This document shows positions 10,690 through 22,846 of a stretch of DNA of 64,000 nt, one piece after another (within the stretch, counting starts at the first letter, position 1; each line of letters begins with the position of its first letter). The stretch lies in assembly GCA_009767595.1 (NCBI GenBank), contig VSDK01008791.1, forward strand, positions 166,810-230,809. Direction: 5' to 3'. The notes beneath the pieces were generated by a model. The model did no database searches. It had not been told where the DNA came from and saw only the letters and a list, made by a program, of their open reading frames with translations. Source of the stretch: Symbiodinium kawagutii. Lineage: Eukaryota > Sar > Dinophyceae > Suessiales > Symbiodiniaceae. The translations under genes were made by a program, and so were the position numbers.

Positions 10690-13665
10690 TCCACTTGACT
10701 GGGCTGGTCATGGCAAATCTTCTCCTTGGAAACATCGATTCGTTGGTCGCTGAAGGAGTCACGGCCCATCCTTTTGTACTTGGGTACTTGGCAGTGCTGT
10801 CCTAACTAAACCCCGAAAGGAGGATATCCGGATATCCCTTTTGTTGTTTCATCTCAGCGCAGGCTCTTGACTTTGGGCTGGACAGTGGGATGCCCCCGCC
10901 CGGAATGTGACGATGACCTGAAGCGACTCCAAGTACAACCGACTCACATTCGAATGACACAAATATATAATTTATGCGTACAGATTCAGAATGGTGCACG
11001 GCATAACTGGGCCAAGCCAACAGAAACACATGCGACCAAAAAACCGCATGCAGAACTGACCATGTCCCAAGGCTCAGGAAAAAAAATCATATTCACGGAC
11101 AATAACTATATGTGTTATATTCATTTCTCTATATATGTTTGGATATATGTGTGCCTATGTATTATGGTCATGGATCAAAAGCATCTGCCAAACCACTTTG
11201 TTTTGCCAGCAAGCAGGCCAGCCCAATATAGCTGGTGTTCCATCATATATGGCTGGTTTATACCTATGCATCTCTCATTGGTGTATGAGTAGTCTTGGAA
11301 TATTCCCTTACGATTGTTGGTCATTGTTGGTTATTAGCCATATGTTATACATTCAACTAATCTTGGTTCAGGTTCCAGTGTAGTGCGCGCCTTTGGTCTG
11401 GTCTTTGCTTTGGGTTCCACAGAGTCTTCTTCATCCGACTGAGCTTGCGGCTGGATGCGATTGACGATGCAAAGGGTTGACATCTACTTTGTGCAATGTG
11501 GATTAACAGGAAAAGTTGAAGACATGATAAAGCAAATCGGTGGATGGAACCATGATATCAGAAATGAACATTGATATGAGGATGTATCCGACAAATTGAG
11601 CACTGAAAGGAAGCAGATATCGCATCGCAAAGGAAAAACTGTAGGAAACCAACAGAGTCAAGACCAAACAACGAAGCTGGACACAGGGCCCAAAGAGAAC
11701 AAACAAAATTAATTACAGTAAACATTAAAACAAGCAAATAACAAGAGAGGGTGTGTTGTGAGCGGTGAACAATTCTCAACATTGGGAAGGCCCCTTAATA
11801 GTATAGTAAAATTTGGGCAACAAAACAAGAAGAAGTAAAAGAAAATAGTGTTTTGGAGACTACATGGATCGAGGTCATGTTTAGACTAGCCTGCAAAACA
11901 TGGTTTCTTTGCCCGTGTTGATTGCAGTATTTATCCAGATAACTCCAGATTAGTCTCGGAAGATAAAAACATGAGAAAACCACAAAAAACAGAGATCTGT
12001 CAACTAGTCCATAGATCAGACTAGTTTTGGAAATGATTTTTTTTTGGTTTTTGTTGGTTCCAGATTGATCTAGAATAATCTGGGTCAATCTGCCTGGTTT
12101 CAAATGGTTGTGATATTTGTTTGGTCAGACATCATGTTGACTCCAACATGGCATGCAGAAACGCCTGTTGTTAGTGTGGATTTCGTCAAGATGCATAAGT
12201 TCCCAACACTTGTGAAATGCTCACGACAGCCCTTTCTCAATACACTTGCAATCAAATGATTTGTGTATTGAGAAAACATTTTGATACGAAAATCCAATTC
12301 TGTTGCTGCAAAATCAAAGGCTCTGCGCCCTGCTTGGACCTGAGTTCTTTTTCCAAGTGCTGAACTCCGACGTTTGGATTAGGCACAAGAGATTGCTCTG
12401 ATGTTCCTTGGATGTTGCTAGATGCTTCTTGTATATCCTTGTATGATGTATGCCACTTTTGCTTGACCTACTCTACCCGAGTGAATCCAACCTAAATGAT
12501 CGAAACTAAGCTGAGATCATCCAATCCAACTTGATCTTAAGTAATCTCTGGTCCAACCTGGCGAAACCCAGTCTGCTCCAGTCTGGGCTCCTCCAATCTA
12601 ATCCAGTCTTCAAGTGTCCCCCTCTGCCAGCAACAGTTATCTCTAGACTGTCTACGTTTGTGTTGAATGCCATGCCAAAATCTTGCGCAAACCTGCGGTA
12701 AAAAATAAATGCTGACTTCATCTGACTTCTACTTTTGCAAGCACAACAGCTCTTTCTTTTAGGACGACCCTCTATAATTACCAGCTATTAGGCGACCAGA
12801 GCGACCCATCAACAAAGCCTTGCAAAACTGCTTTGCACCACCTGGACCTGGCTATCAGTGGCAGGTCGCAAAGCATGAAGGCGACGAGCACAGTGAACCT
12901 GCCCCAGCAATCACAAGCTGGTCTTGTCCATGGCACCAAAAAAAGGTTGCGCCGCTGTCAAGTCTTGCAGCAATGGCATGTTTCCGCATGAGGTGGTTCC
13001 GGGTCAAACCGCACTCAACCATGATTTACGAATAACCAGTATTAGAATGTGTTAGATAAGTTCATAGCACTACATCCCTACTTCTGGGTACATCCATGAC
13101 AGGACTTTGAAGATTCATCGATTGAATTGCCTCAAGCCCAAAGGCTTAGTCCCTGGGAGCGCGGGATCTGAGGGGAAAACCAAGGACTGGGAGCTCCATA
13201 TCAGCAGCTTGCAGTACCCTGTGGTAAACTAACATGGCTGGCTGGAAATCCACCATTTTGTTAGCAAACACCCTGGGAAATCATCCATTTGTGGTGGATT
13301 TTCCATGGCCATATTAGTTCACCAAAGGGTAAGCCACTGGTGACGGTTTCAATGAATTGAGACATTTCTGGGCACCAACTCGCCATCATGTCAATTATGT
13401 CAATGTCGAATAACTATGTAATTTAGCTAGAGGGTAGCGAAGATTTGTTTGGAAGGCCACGGCATCCCTTCCCTTCCCATAACTTCCAGCCACTCCCCTC
13501 CTGGAGCTTCTTCACGCTTAGTGCGCCCCATCATGATTTCATCAAGGATGGCCACCGAGAGCTCACGAAACATGACGGTGCCTCCCTGGATGCATGGGGA
13601 TGATAGGAGAGAGATAGAAAGAGAGAGAGAGAGAGAGAAGCCTACTTATATATATATATATATAT

Positions 13666-13696
<31 letters not shown>

Positions 13697-14440
13697 TATA
13701 TGTCAATGTATGCATATATACATATATTATATACATATATATATATATATGTCAATACATATATATGTCAGTATATACATGACACAAATATACAGAAATT
13801 TCGTTATCTATGTGTATATATATATATACCACGCATATATATGAATACATATATGTGTAAGGAGAGTTCTCTGGAACTAGTTGCAGTAGATATGCAGCAA
13901 AAACGGGCCATGATCCATGGGGCTGCTTGCAAAGAAGATCAGCAGCGTTTGCTCAGACTCATTACTTTGGTTGTGTCAGCACAGAAAAGAAGGAACAAAT
14001 CTACTTTTGTAGGCAGCCAACAAGTTGTCATTAAGATACATACATGAATGAAAAGAACTACAACCAGGGAACAAGAATCAAACAAATGCATACTGTATGC
14101 ATATATAATATAAATATATAGACAGATATCATTTTGGCAATTCTGTCAACTCTCAAGAGAAGATATTGACGTTGCGTGAAACAAGAAATGCCTGCAAAGT
14201 ACAAATTTTGGATGAAAACCATTGTTTACCTTGGCTGCTAGGAACATGGAACACTATATAATTAGTTTGGAATGTGAACCAAAAGTTGATCCAGCCGATC
14301 GCGAAACATCTCAGGCCAATGAGGTCTTAGAGGAATCTGATGGAAACTGCTGTTGGGACCTCCCAACATGATCTTTGCAGCAGCTCAAGTCAATACCTGT
14401 CAACATCATGTCTTTTTGGGCTGGCAATTTGCAGTCAAGA
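10690..14440. other. Mostly non-coding stretch
   Basis: AT-rich, with a GA run and TA/TTTA microsatellite at 13608-13850. A minus frame at about 10802-10950 (with SSPKSRACAEMKQQKGYP) may be an exon adjacent to 10407-10670, but I could not fix its borders. Nothing else is defensible. Confidence 0.35.
13608..13850. repeat. Compound microsatellite (GA, TA, TTTA)
   Basis: A (GA)n run passes into (TA)n, then (TTTA)n, then TA/CA-rich sequence. It is low-complexity, and frames read through it are artefacts. Confidence 0.9.
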
Positions 14441-14448
14441 TACCTGAG

Positions 14449-14550
14449 AGTAAATGCAGTGGAGGTAATCCTTGCCTGCAGGGACTGCCGATGCAGGATC
14501 TCTTGTTCCGAGACGTGTTTGACCCAATGTGAGCTGTTGGCTGCTGCTAT
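14449..14550 (-). CDS. Candidate exon, unknown protein
   Basis: A minus frame without an ATG reads AIAAANSSHWVKHVSEQEIL and then HRQSLQARITSTAFTL, to a CTCAG|GTATC donor at about 14449. The frame stays open for about 80 codons beyond the start of this segment, so the donor is a choice and the exon may be longer. The right border was not fixed. No family is recognised. Confidence 0.3.
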
Positions 14551-15693
14551 TGCACGTCATTCTTAGCCATTAAACCAACAATGACGGATTCAATGTTTGA
14601 CACGTGGACGTGTGGTGTGAGAGCAAACCCTGTTCCGAAGGGATCATTCAAGCCAAAGTCAATACTCGCAGTCCATGGACGCTTGGAAGGCATGGACCAA
14701 CAAAAACCCATCCAAGTCAGCTGTGAAAACGTACCTGTAGGGTTGTGATCTACAAGTCTGGTCTAACGAGCTGTACCACCGTTCCGCCCGTGACGAGTTT
14801 TCCTTCAGATATGGTAACTGGGCCAAGCCAATAAACCCAGCTGTTCGATTCAAGTAAGTAAGCCAAACAGTAAAATCATACATCATTTATCACCATCACC
14901 TGAATCCCCGTGCAAGGCATTTCTGCCACTGTTCGCATAAGACCGACATAGGAAGTGTCAAGAATCAGCAAGGAATCAGTACTGGACCCGCGCCAACCCA
15001 TGACTCTTTCAAGATCTTTCAAGTGTGTGGGATGGGGTGACGACTCCTAGTCCCCGTCCTAGGATCAAAAGATTAGCCGAACAGGATCACATGGATACCC
15101 CAGTGAAGTAACTTCCGTCGAGTTCCAGCAAAATGACACTGACAAGAATGGTAGACATAGAAATGCCTTGGCTCCAAAAGTTGCGTTGTCAGATTGACAT
15201 CCCCCGAAACAAATAGATTACGATAGCGAAGTATAGGGAAGTATACGGACCTGGACATACCTAGACCCTGCCAATGCAACGCACGGAGTGCATCGGAGTG
15301 CCTTGTGCACGAGCAGCTTGCATAGCCCTTGTGAGACCACCAGAATTGATGTGATGCACAATGGCCTCAGAGGCGCCGTGAGAGGTTCCAATCGGTGGTC
15401 GGTGGTCACCCATCGTAGTGTGCTGTGCTGAGCCATGGGAACCTGCGGGAACCTGCACAGAAACATGGGGAAATCATGGGAAATCCATATGTTGATGGGG
15501 GGAAATCCATATGTTGAGAGAGTGAGATGAGTTGAGCACTTCTTGATGTACAAAGGACGAGCATTCAACGAGCATTGTTGTCAATCTGGATATGATGGTA
15601 ACGATAAGGATGACAAAGGAAATGGCAGTAACGATTGGGATGGGGGAATGTGCGTAGGTGAACAATAGTAATGATGGTGCGAGCATGGTGGCT

Positions 15694-15741
<48 letters not shown>
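15694..15741. repeat. (ATG)16 microsatellite
   Basis: Sixteen uninterrupted ATG/GAT triplets, giving poly-Met, poly-Asp or poly-His by frame. Bases 14650-15690 before it hold no exon I can support. Confidence 0.95.
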
Positions 15742-15743
<2 letters not shown>

Positions 15744-15984
15744 ATGGATTGCCATGATGGTGGCGGTGGCAACTACTACGCTCATCATAATGATGACCAT
15801 CATGCTAGGGCCTCTAGGGATTGGAGTGATGGTGACAATGATGACAATGGTCATAAGTCTTGTCATATGACGACAGTGGGAAGGATAGAACTACAATTCA
15901 AATTAATGGTGTTAGTGATGGCGGTGGCGAGGATAAAGATAACAGAATAAGAAAGATTACGAAGATGGAACATGGTGAGGAAGG

Positions 15985-16015
<31 letters not shown>

Positions 16016-16170
16016 CATGATCATGATCATGATCATGATCATGATGATCATGATGATCAAGATGATCAAGATGATTATGATGATCATGATGATCATGATG
16101 ATCATGAGGATCATGATGATCATGAGGATCATGATGATCATGAGGATCATGATCATGATGGTGATGATGG
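15985..16170. repeat. GAT / GATCAT tract rich in TGATCA palindromes
   Basis: About nine GAT triplets are followed by alternating GATCAT and GATGATCAT units with AAG/GAG variants. The plus frame 15860-16366 (168 codons) reads as a D/H-rich peptide here, the minus frame as H/D, and others as I/M-rich. The length of these frames comes from the absence of stops in the repeat, so I do not call a gene. Confidence 0.9.
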
Positions 16171-16328
16171 TTGCGGTGGTACGGTGGTGCGATGGTACAC
16201 TGGTTGTCACCTACCCACACGAGCCAAGTCTCAGTTCCAAAAGCAATACAGTACTGTAATTGCTGATGTGTTCTGCCTGATGAATTTTGTTTCTCAGAAC
16301 GGAGAATCGCATAGGACTAGTGGAAGAC

Positions 16329-16483
16329 CTGTTCATCAACCCTTTGGCAGCTGCGGAGCTTCGTGAAGCCAATTTTGGTGATCGGTCCAACGTTTACCTG
16401 GAACCCCCGCCCCAAGTGCTGAGCACGGCCCGGCATTGATTCGAGATGCAGTTTTGTGAGATCTGCAAACACTTCGCGCTGCT
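16329..16483 (-). CDS. Candidate internal exon, unknown protein
   Basis: The frame reads VFADLTKLHLESMPGRAQHL and goes on through GFQVNVGPITKIGFTKL to CQRVDEQ, leaving by an ACAG|GTCT donor. The acceptor is one of three nearby AG sites (16483 is used here). The composition is plausible for a soluble domain. A second minus frame is also open, so the frame carries some doubt. Confidence 0.4.
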
Positions 16484-16839
16484 GCTTCCACGACTGTGTC
16501 AACCTTGAGCATCAAAACCATGAGTCGAAGCAGTGAGTCGAAGCAAGACATAGACATAGACTCCGTAACTGATTAAACAACCAGTAATGGTAAAGAAGAA
16601 ACTAACCATTCTTCATAACATATCAACAATTGTTTGGGTTGATTACTGTAGATATGGTCAATCACGTTTATGTCAACGTACCACAATATACACGTTCATC
16701 ATGGTTGATGATAGAAAACAATATCCAATGAGAAATGTACGACTTCTGATCCTGTGTTCCGATCATCTCGCACATCCTTTTGAATTGAAGTCCAAAACCT
16801 CCAAACAATTGGAAGTTCTTCGTCCTTACAGTACTTGGA

Positions 16840-17086
16840 TGCGCAGCTTGGGTTGTAAGTGGGATATCATCACGGTAATATAATGTAATAATCCGCGTCC
16901 TATAAGGTGGTCACAAACCCCTGTGACTATGTGTAGAAAGTAGTTACAAAGTGGAGATGCACATCCAAACATTCCATCCCTGTGCTTCCGGCATTTCTCA
17001 TGCAACCCACAACCAATATTCCAAAAGTCCACTGGCATATTCAACTCACATGCGCTCTGTGCTATTGATGCTATTGCTGTCTGCAT
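16840..17086 (-). CDS. Candidate cysteine-containing exon
   Basis: One minus frame is open and reads ACELNMPVDFWNIGCGLHEK then C-R-K-H-R-D-G-M-F-G-C, with five or more cysteines in 50 residues. Other minus frames have stops. The sequence is AT-rich for an exon here and the borders were not located. No family is recognised. Confidence 0.3.
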
Positions 17087-17429
17087 GCCACATCATGAAA
17101 GAAGACCATAGCTAAGCTAAGCTCCCATGTTTCTCTCCCCTTGGGGAATGATTACCCCGTACCAAAGTTGATGGGTTCCCGTTTGGTGTGCACACCCTTG
17201 GTGGACAATCTGCACTCTGCAGAGTCATTTTTCAAGGAGGGCCCCCTCCAGGAGGGCCATCAAATTGCTGCATTTCAGCATCAGCACTCTCCTGTGGACT
17301 GTGAATTCTTCAGACTCTTCACAGCTTCCGAATCCAAACAGGAGAGTTTCGGTTTACACTTTGACCATCTTTGACCGCTAAATCTGAGAAATGACATGCT
17401 GTGACATGCTTGTTTTTTTCTGTTGATAG

Positions 17430-17630
17430 ATGAAGTAGCTGACCAAGCCGAACCATCGATGCTTCAGCTTCTGAAGCCCCAACCAGCCGATCAACAAGAT
17501 TTCTCGCTGACTCGCAGCCCCCATAGGATTCACCTCCACCTTCTGGGAATCCACACCGAGTCCAATTGGACGACGTTACTGAGGCGCAGCTGGTACCCAA
17601 TGCCGTGACCAATGCTAGCAGCGAGTTCAT
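17430..17630 (-). CDS. Coding island, frame unresolved
   Basis: GC-rich relative to its flanks. One minus frame (17319-17630) contains CESARNLVDRLVGASEAEAS. Another, entered after CCCAG at about 17555, reads KVEVNPMGAASQREILLIGW and then a hydrophobic stretch ending FGLVSYFIYQQ. I cannot choose between them. An exon is likely, its product unknown. Confidence 0.35.
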
Positions 17631-18102
17631 TCTTCTGGGATCTCGTCAGTCTCTGCGCATAGAAGCCCACCACGTCACCGTGTTTCCTGATCACAACACC
17701 TCAGATGATCTTCCCTGCCTTGAATGGACGATGGGTTCAGAATAAAGAACTCTGATTAAGAGCTTGACATAGGTTGACATAGGTTGACCATGCTGAAGCG
17801 TCGCCTGTTGCCATCACTAGATTTTTTCCATGGCTAGAGCGCTTCCAGGCTCCACTATGCTCCGCTTACATCGATTCGACAAAAAGGTGACACTTCCAGC
17901 AACTTCACCAACAAAATCCTCCAAACTAACTTCTCTAAAATATTCTAAAATGATTGTTTCCTAAGTTTCCTCCTTTTTCTACATCTCTTCCTTAAGTGTT
18001 GTCTCAACACGATTGCTCAAATCAATGGCTCCTAAGCCTGAGGATGGGAGATCATCTTGAATGTTTATGAGAAGAAAAAAGAACCGCCTCAATATCACTC
18101 AC

Positions 18103-18333
18103 AGCCAGGATCAGAAAGCAGATGCAGGATGATACAGGAGCTTTCATCCATGCAAATGCAAGCTGAGCATCCATGCAAGCCAACCACCCAACGAAGAGCC
18201 TTCACGACAGTCGGACACTTGAAGGGATAGAACGTGTCATCCATCACTGCCAACTTCAACATCACTCCTTGCCGCATACCACAGAGGATGACACAGTATG
18301 CTGCGATGTCGCCAAGACTCATTGAAACTTTGG
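18103..18333 (-). CDS. Candidate internal exon with hydrophobic, cysteine-rich peptide
   Basis: Both borders are canonical: acceptor GTTCACAG|CC and donor GGCT|GTGAGT. The frame reads KVSMSLGDIAAYCVILCGMR, then GVMLKLAVMDDTFYPFKC, and ends in a cysteine-rich part (GLHGCSACICMDESSC). The first and last thirds are hydrophobic enough to be membrane-associated. Entry is phase 2 and exit phase 1. No family is recognised. This is among the most convincing exons by its splice sites alone. Confidence 0.55.
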
Positions 18334-18599
18334 CTGTGAACTCTCACTCCATGTAATCTCGAGATGTTCCCTGTGTTTTTTGGGGAAAATCACTGGCAAA
18401 TATGTCAAATATAAAAAAAAATCAAACAGTCCTTGAGGAAACACTTCTGGACGGAACTCTGATTTAATATACAGTGGCAACAGGTCCTGCTACTCTGCCA
18501 ATCCTGGTCTTGAGAAAAGTTCTTTGCGCAAAATTGAATGCAGAGGTAAAGGTCGCTTGGATATAACGTTTAAAAATGTGACGGAACGAAACACGAAAT

Positions 18600-18660
18600 T
18601 CCAGGCGCAGCAGCAGAACCAGCAGCAGAGCCAGCAGCAGAACCAGCAGAAGAACCATCA
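18600..18660. repeat. CAG/AAC triplet run
   Basis: CAGCAG and AACCAG units give a Q/N-rich peptide on the plus strand (within the frame 18524-18958) and a leucine run on the minus strand. It is microsatellite-like. The plus frame has no other recognisable content and is not called a gene. Confidence 0.75.
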
Positions 18661-19539
18661 GAACTTCAGAGGGGAAAAACGATATCCGCAGGACAGCAGG
18701 CCTTCGCCTGCTGACTTGTGGTTGGGCTCAATTCACGCAGCCAATCTATATCAAGTCAACTACCAAGCGAATCCACAGAAGCCAAACGAGAAGCAAGCGG
18801 AAGCAGGTTGCAAAGAACAAAATATGGGGGCACCTTGCGTTTGCAATTGTTTCCTTCATATTTCATTCCATCACATGTCCCGAAAAGTTGCTCAAATTGA
18901 AGATCACCACCTGAACACAACTCTTAATCAAGTCAGAAGAGGTTCCAGGGATAGCTAAACACAACCTGAACACAACAGAAGTACAAAAAACATTGACAAA
19001 AAAACATGCCAACACCAGACCACCAGAGTTCCCCTGCGTTCTTTTTAAAGGTATGACTTCCAATAAAACCTTCCCCGAAGCTAGCTACCATGACTTCTTA
19101 AAACTAGGCAGGACAAAGTCAAGTATCCGCTAAGGACGGAAACGGCATGCACCGACTATGTGGTTTCTTCATTTTATCTAGATTTTGTTTAGAAAGCATT
19201 TGCTGGTTCGCATTGATCTGCATATGGACCGCTGCAGCTGTCTTAAAGCGTTTTTCAAGCATTTCTCAGGCTCTTTGAACGATGTCATTAGAGAACATTT
19301 CGCTGCAATACAAATTGGGGGATCATCCAAATCATCCGAATCATCCTCACCAAATCCCTCATTCTGACAAGGCTCGGTCCACGAACAAGATCCACAGCCC
19401 ATCAGCAGAGATGTACACCAGCAGGGCTTGAACCAAAATTTGGACGATCCTCAGCTTCCCAATGCGCACTGACTCCAAGAGGCAAGATTGAATAACAAGA
19501 GATGAGAGGATTCTGAGAAAAAATCAAAGAATAAAGAAT

Positions 19540-19562
19540 AGAAGAAGAAGAAGAAGAAGCAG

Positions 19563-19594
<32 letters not shown>

Positions 19595-20262
19595 GAAGAA
19601 GAAGAAGAATAAGAAGAACAACAAAAATAGAAGAAGAACAAGAAGAAGAAGAAGAAGCAGAACAAGAAGAATAACAAGAAGAAGAAGAACAAGAAGAAGA
19701 AGAACAAGAAGAAGAAGAAGAACAAGAAGAAGAAGAACAAGAAGAACAAGAAGAAGAAGAAGAACAAGAAGAACAAGAAGAAGAAGAAGAAGAACAAGAA
19801 GAAGAAGAACAACAAGAAGAAGAACAAGAAGAAGAACAAGAAGAATAACAAGAAGAAGAAGAACAAGAAGAAGAACAAGAAGAAGAACAAGAAGAAGAAG
19901 AACAAGAAGAAGAAGAAGAACAAGAAGAAGAACAAGAAGAAGAACAAGAAGAAGAAGAAGAACAAGAAGAACAAGAATAAGAAGAAGAACAAGAAGAAGA
20001 AGAAGAAGAACAAGAAGAACAAGAATAAGAAGAAGAACAAGAATCAGAAGGAGAACAAGAAGAAGAAGAACAAGAAGAAGAAGCAGCAGCAGCAGAAGAA
20101 GAAGAAGAACAAGAAGAACAAGAATAAGAAGAAGAAGCAGCAGCAGCAGAAGAAGAACAAGAAGAAGAACAAGAACACGAAGAAGAACAAGAATAAGAAG
20201 AAGAACAAGAAGAAGAAGCAGAAGAAGAAGAAGAAGAAGCAGAAGAAGAAGAAGCAGAAGAA
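19540..20262. repeat. 720-bp AAG/AAC/AGC trinucleotide tract
   Basis: Long runs of AAG and ACAAGAAG words, a pure AAC block at about 19563-19592, and AGC blocks at about 20084-20094 and 20137-20147. All minus frames are open over most of it (poly-Leu, poly-Phe or poly-Ser), giving ORFs of up to 280 codons that are pure artefact. It lies between candidate exons, presumably in an intron or intergenic space. Confidence 0.95.
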
Positions 20263-20538
20263 GATGTACAGAATGAATCTGAAAATGTGTCAATAGTGTC
20301 TCCCGATGTCCGATGTGTCAAAAATGCGATTTACCCACAAAATTGATTTCTCAAATAAGAACTATCGAATGCTTGAAGAGCACCCACCATGACCCTAGAT
20401 ACATTGCATAGCGACTGTCCAGTTCACTTTAGGGACGACAACACTTGCTCCACTCAATTCCTACCCAGAGTCTTTCCCCTGTCAGATAATGATAGGATAT
20501 GATGGCAGATGAATAATTCTGAGACTTCTGTGTGAAAC

Positions 20539-21246
20539 ATGATGATTTGTCTCAAAGCGTCCTTGCCAGTGAAGGTGGCTCAAAGACGGCACGTAGCAGC
20601 AAGTTGCGAACCAACTCTTGCAACACCAAACCGCTGGAGAGCAGAACCGATAGCCTGGAGTATCAATTCATGGACAGCTGCATGGTGTTCGTGGCCAAAA
20701 AGTTTTGATGAGTGCTGGTTCTATATGGTTTTATGTAGATTACCTGTACATTACCAGTATTGGCTGTTGGTGAAATTCGAGTACATGGCAGAAAAATGCA
20801 AAGAAGTACAACCCGACACAGCACAATGTGCAGACTGCCAAATGGGCATTGTTTGCAGTGCCAAAACGTGGCATGGCTGTTGGAATTCGATTGCAGCGAG
20901 TCCTGGGGAAACCCTAAATGGCAGGGTTGCCCCTGGAGGGTTGCAAATCTTCGGTCATCGCAATCGTTGGGGACAGGATCCTTTTTCAGCGAAATTCGAT
21001 GTTTTTGCTGCTCGTTTTCGTTTGAGAAGCGGAAGCGTTCGGACAAATCGGTGTAAGAGAGCTGGAGTCGTGCAAAACGAGGCCGGTTTACTAGTTGTGT
21101 TGACAAGCTCTGTTTGGGAACAGCTCTTGCCCAGTTCCAATATACCAAGATTTTACCGTTGGCGCGGGGTTGTCTGCGGCGCGTCAGTGCCACCAATACT
21201 TTTCACAACACTGAAGATCAGAGGGAAATGGAACTGCAATTGGTGA
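20539..21246 (+). repeat. Candidate dispersed element, open in several frames
   Basis: The longest non-repetitive plus frame in the window (235 codons, 20539-21246) overlaps a second plus frame (98 codons) and a 177-codon minus frame. The shorter plus frame has cysteine- and tryptophan-rich peptides such as ESWGNPKWQGCPWRVANLR and ends SFSFEKRKRSDKSV. Open frames on both strands without a domain are more typical of a dispersed repeat or an old mobile element than of one gene. It abuts the minus-strand exon at 21358-21509. The borders are the ORF limits, not observed ends. Confidence 0.3.
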
Positions 21247-21357
21247 AGTCGATCATATGAGGACCCTGAAACTGACAGATTTTCTGAATTGAAGGGTTTG
21301 AATATGAAACAAAATGAAACATGTCAGGCAAGTTGGTTGGCTCCGAGGTGAAGATGC

Positions 21358-21509
21358 CTCTCTGTCGTTGCCGAGATGCGCGCTGATGCTCAGTGAGATG
21401 GTCTTCTTGAAGCGGGGCACCACTTCCGAGATGTAAGGAAGAAAGTAGCTCTTCTCCAAGTAACCTTGGGCGCTGACAGGTTGGTCCTTCAGTGTTGCCG
21501 CTTTCCTCC
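21358..21509 (-). CDS. Candidate internal exon, unknown protein
   Basis: The acceptor is strong (ATGATTTCAG|GG). The frame reads GRKAATLKDQPVSAQGYLEK, then SYFLPYISEVVPRFKKTISL and SAHLGNDRE, with a GC donor proposed at AGAG|GCATC. The frame stays open to about 21253, so the right-hand border is uncertain. A second frame hits a stop at once. The composition is that of a soluble enzyme-like segment. No family is recognised. Confidence 0.5.
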
Positions 21510-22584
21510 CTGAAATCATGGCAGCCTACAGTGCTTTACTTCTGACAAGGCCACTCTGATGGCAGTGAAACCTGCGTATGCTGGAGGGTGTTGAGGTTTT
21601 GTAGCTACTGGTTTTTGCGGCGAAGGGAAGCTTCATGGAGCTTCAGTATCTACAGCTTTTGGAGTCTCCCCACCATCTTTCCTCTGGTGCTTTGCAGCTT
21701 AATCCGTGCAAACGAACATTCTGCAAGCTATTTGTGGCATTTCAAAGCTTCATGATGTCACTGTCCATGTTGCCTGTATGCGTAAAGTACTGTGAAGTCG
21801 GATATCAGTTGCCTGTTTGCTTGTTCACTTGCTTGCTTGTATTTGTGTGTGCGTGTTTGCTTTGGTCTTTGTTGCTGTGTTTCCTCATTTGTCTGGTTCT
21901 TGCTCAAATGAGGATGAAAGATGAAGCTGTTCAAGAAACCTATACAACCTTCACTTATATCATCTATGACTCTATGATCTCTTTCATAGCTGATCTCTAG
22001 CAGATGATGAGGTGCTCTTGCTGCGGGGTGATCATTGATATAAATTGTCTTCCTCCGGGCTGAAGGGTAGCGGCGCAGAGCTTCCCCCAATGGTCTGGGC
22101 ATCAATTTTCGTTATTCTGTGTCTTGTCTTTCTTATTCTTACATTCGTCGTAGTATTGATGATCTGATCATTTTCTTGTTTGATTGTGTTTCCTTACGGT
22201 GTTTTTGTTTTTGTACCATTCTAAGATCATCTGCCCTTGGTTCAGCTTGAGCTTGCCGTCGTTGCTGTTCTTGCTGACCTGGTGACCGTTCTGCCACTGC
22301 AAACCCTGGATTCTCAGTGCGGCTGACAGCTTGGATCCTAGAATTTCTACATAGAAACTACTGAGATGTGGTGGTTTCTCACGAGAAGGGACCCCAAATG
22401 GATGGTTTATTACTTTGAAATATGATGCTTTATGGTTGTAAATGATTCGAAAAAAGATGATTCAGGTGCCCCCTGTTTTGAGAAATTCCTAAATGCGGCT
22501 ACATGGGGCTACCCTTGCGCGAAAGCATTCCTACAGAACAGGGAGCTACTGAGAGAGTGATGCCCATTGACTGGAGGTGCTTAC

Positions 22585-22737
22585 AGGGCACTTCCAACTA
22601 CTTCCAATTAGCAAGTCCAGAACTGGATCTGCTTCAAAAAAAGCGGTCGCCAAGGAACTGACAGCGTGCAGCGCCACGATGACCCAAAAGGTGGCCATGA
22701 CATCCAGATGTAACGATTCGCAGGCTGAAAGCACCAC
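22585..22737 (-). CDS. Candidate exon with a transmembrane helix
   Basis: Donor GTGCCCT|GTAAGC is excellent and the acceptor ACCAAG|GT is plausible. The frame reads VVLSACESLHLDVMATFWVI then VALHAVSSLATAFFEADPVL and ends SSWKCP. The central run (MATFWVIVALHAVSSLATAFF) looks like a membrane helix. It may belong with the cysteine- and leucine-rich island to its right. Function unknown. Confidence 0.5.
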
Positions 22738-22846
22738 CTTGGTCAAATCATGAAGCCCAAGCCCATGCCACCCAAAAACCCAAGGGTAGTTTCAAAATTC
22801 AAACCTCTTCAACGCCAACCTGTTAGGAGAGTTCATCTGGTCTGAA

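Noticed and set aside
15860-16366. Plus ORF of 168 codons, D/H-rich
   Set aside because: Open because of the GAT/GATCAT repeat; the flanking parts show no domain.
19402-20321. Three minus ORFs of 212-280 codons
   Set aside because: They are poly-Phe, poly-Leu and poly-Ser readings of the AAG/AAC repeat.
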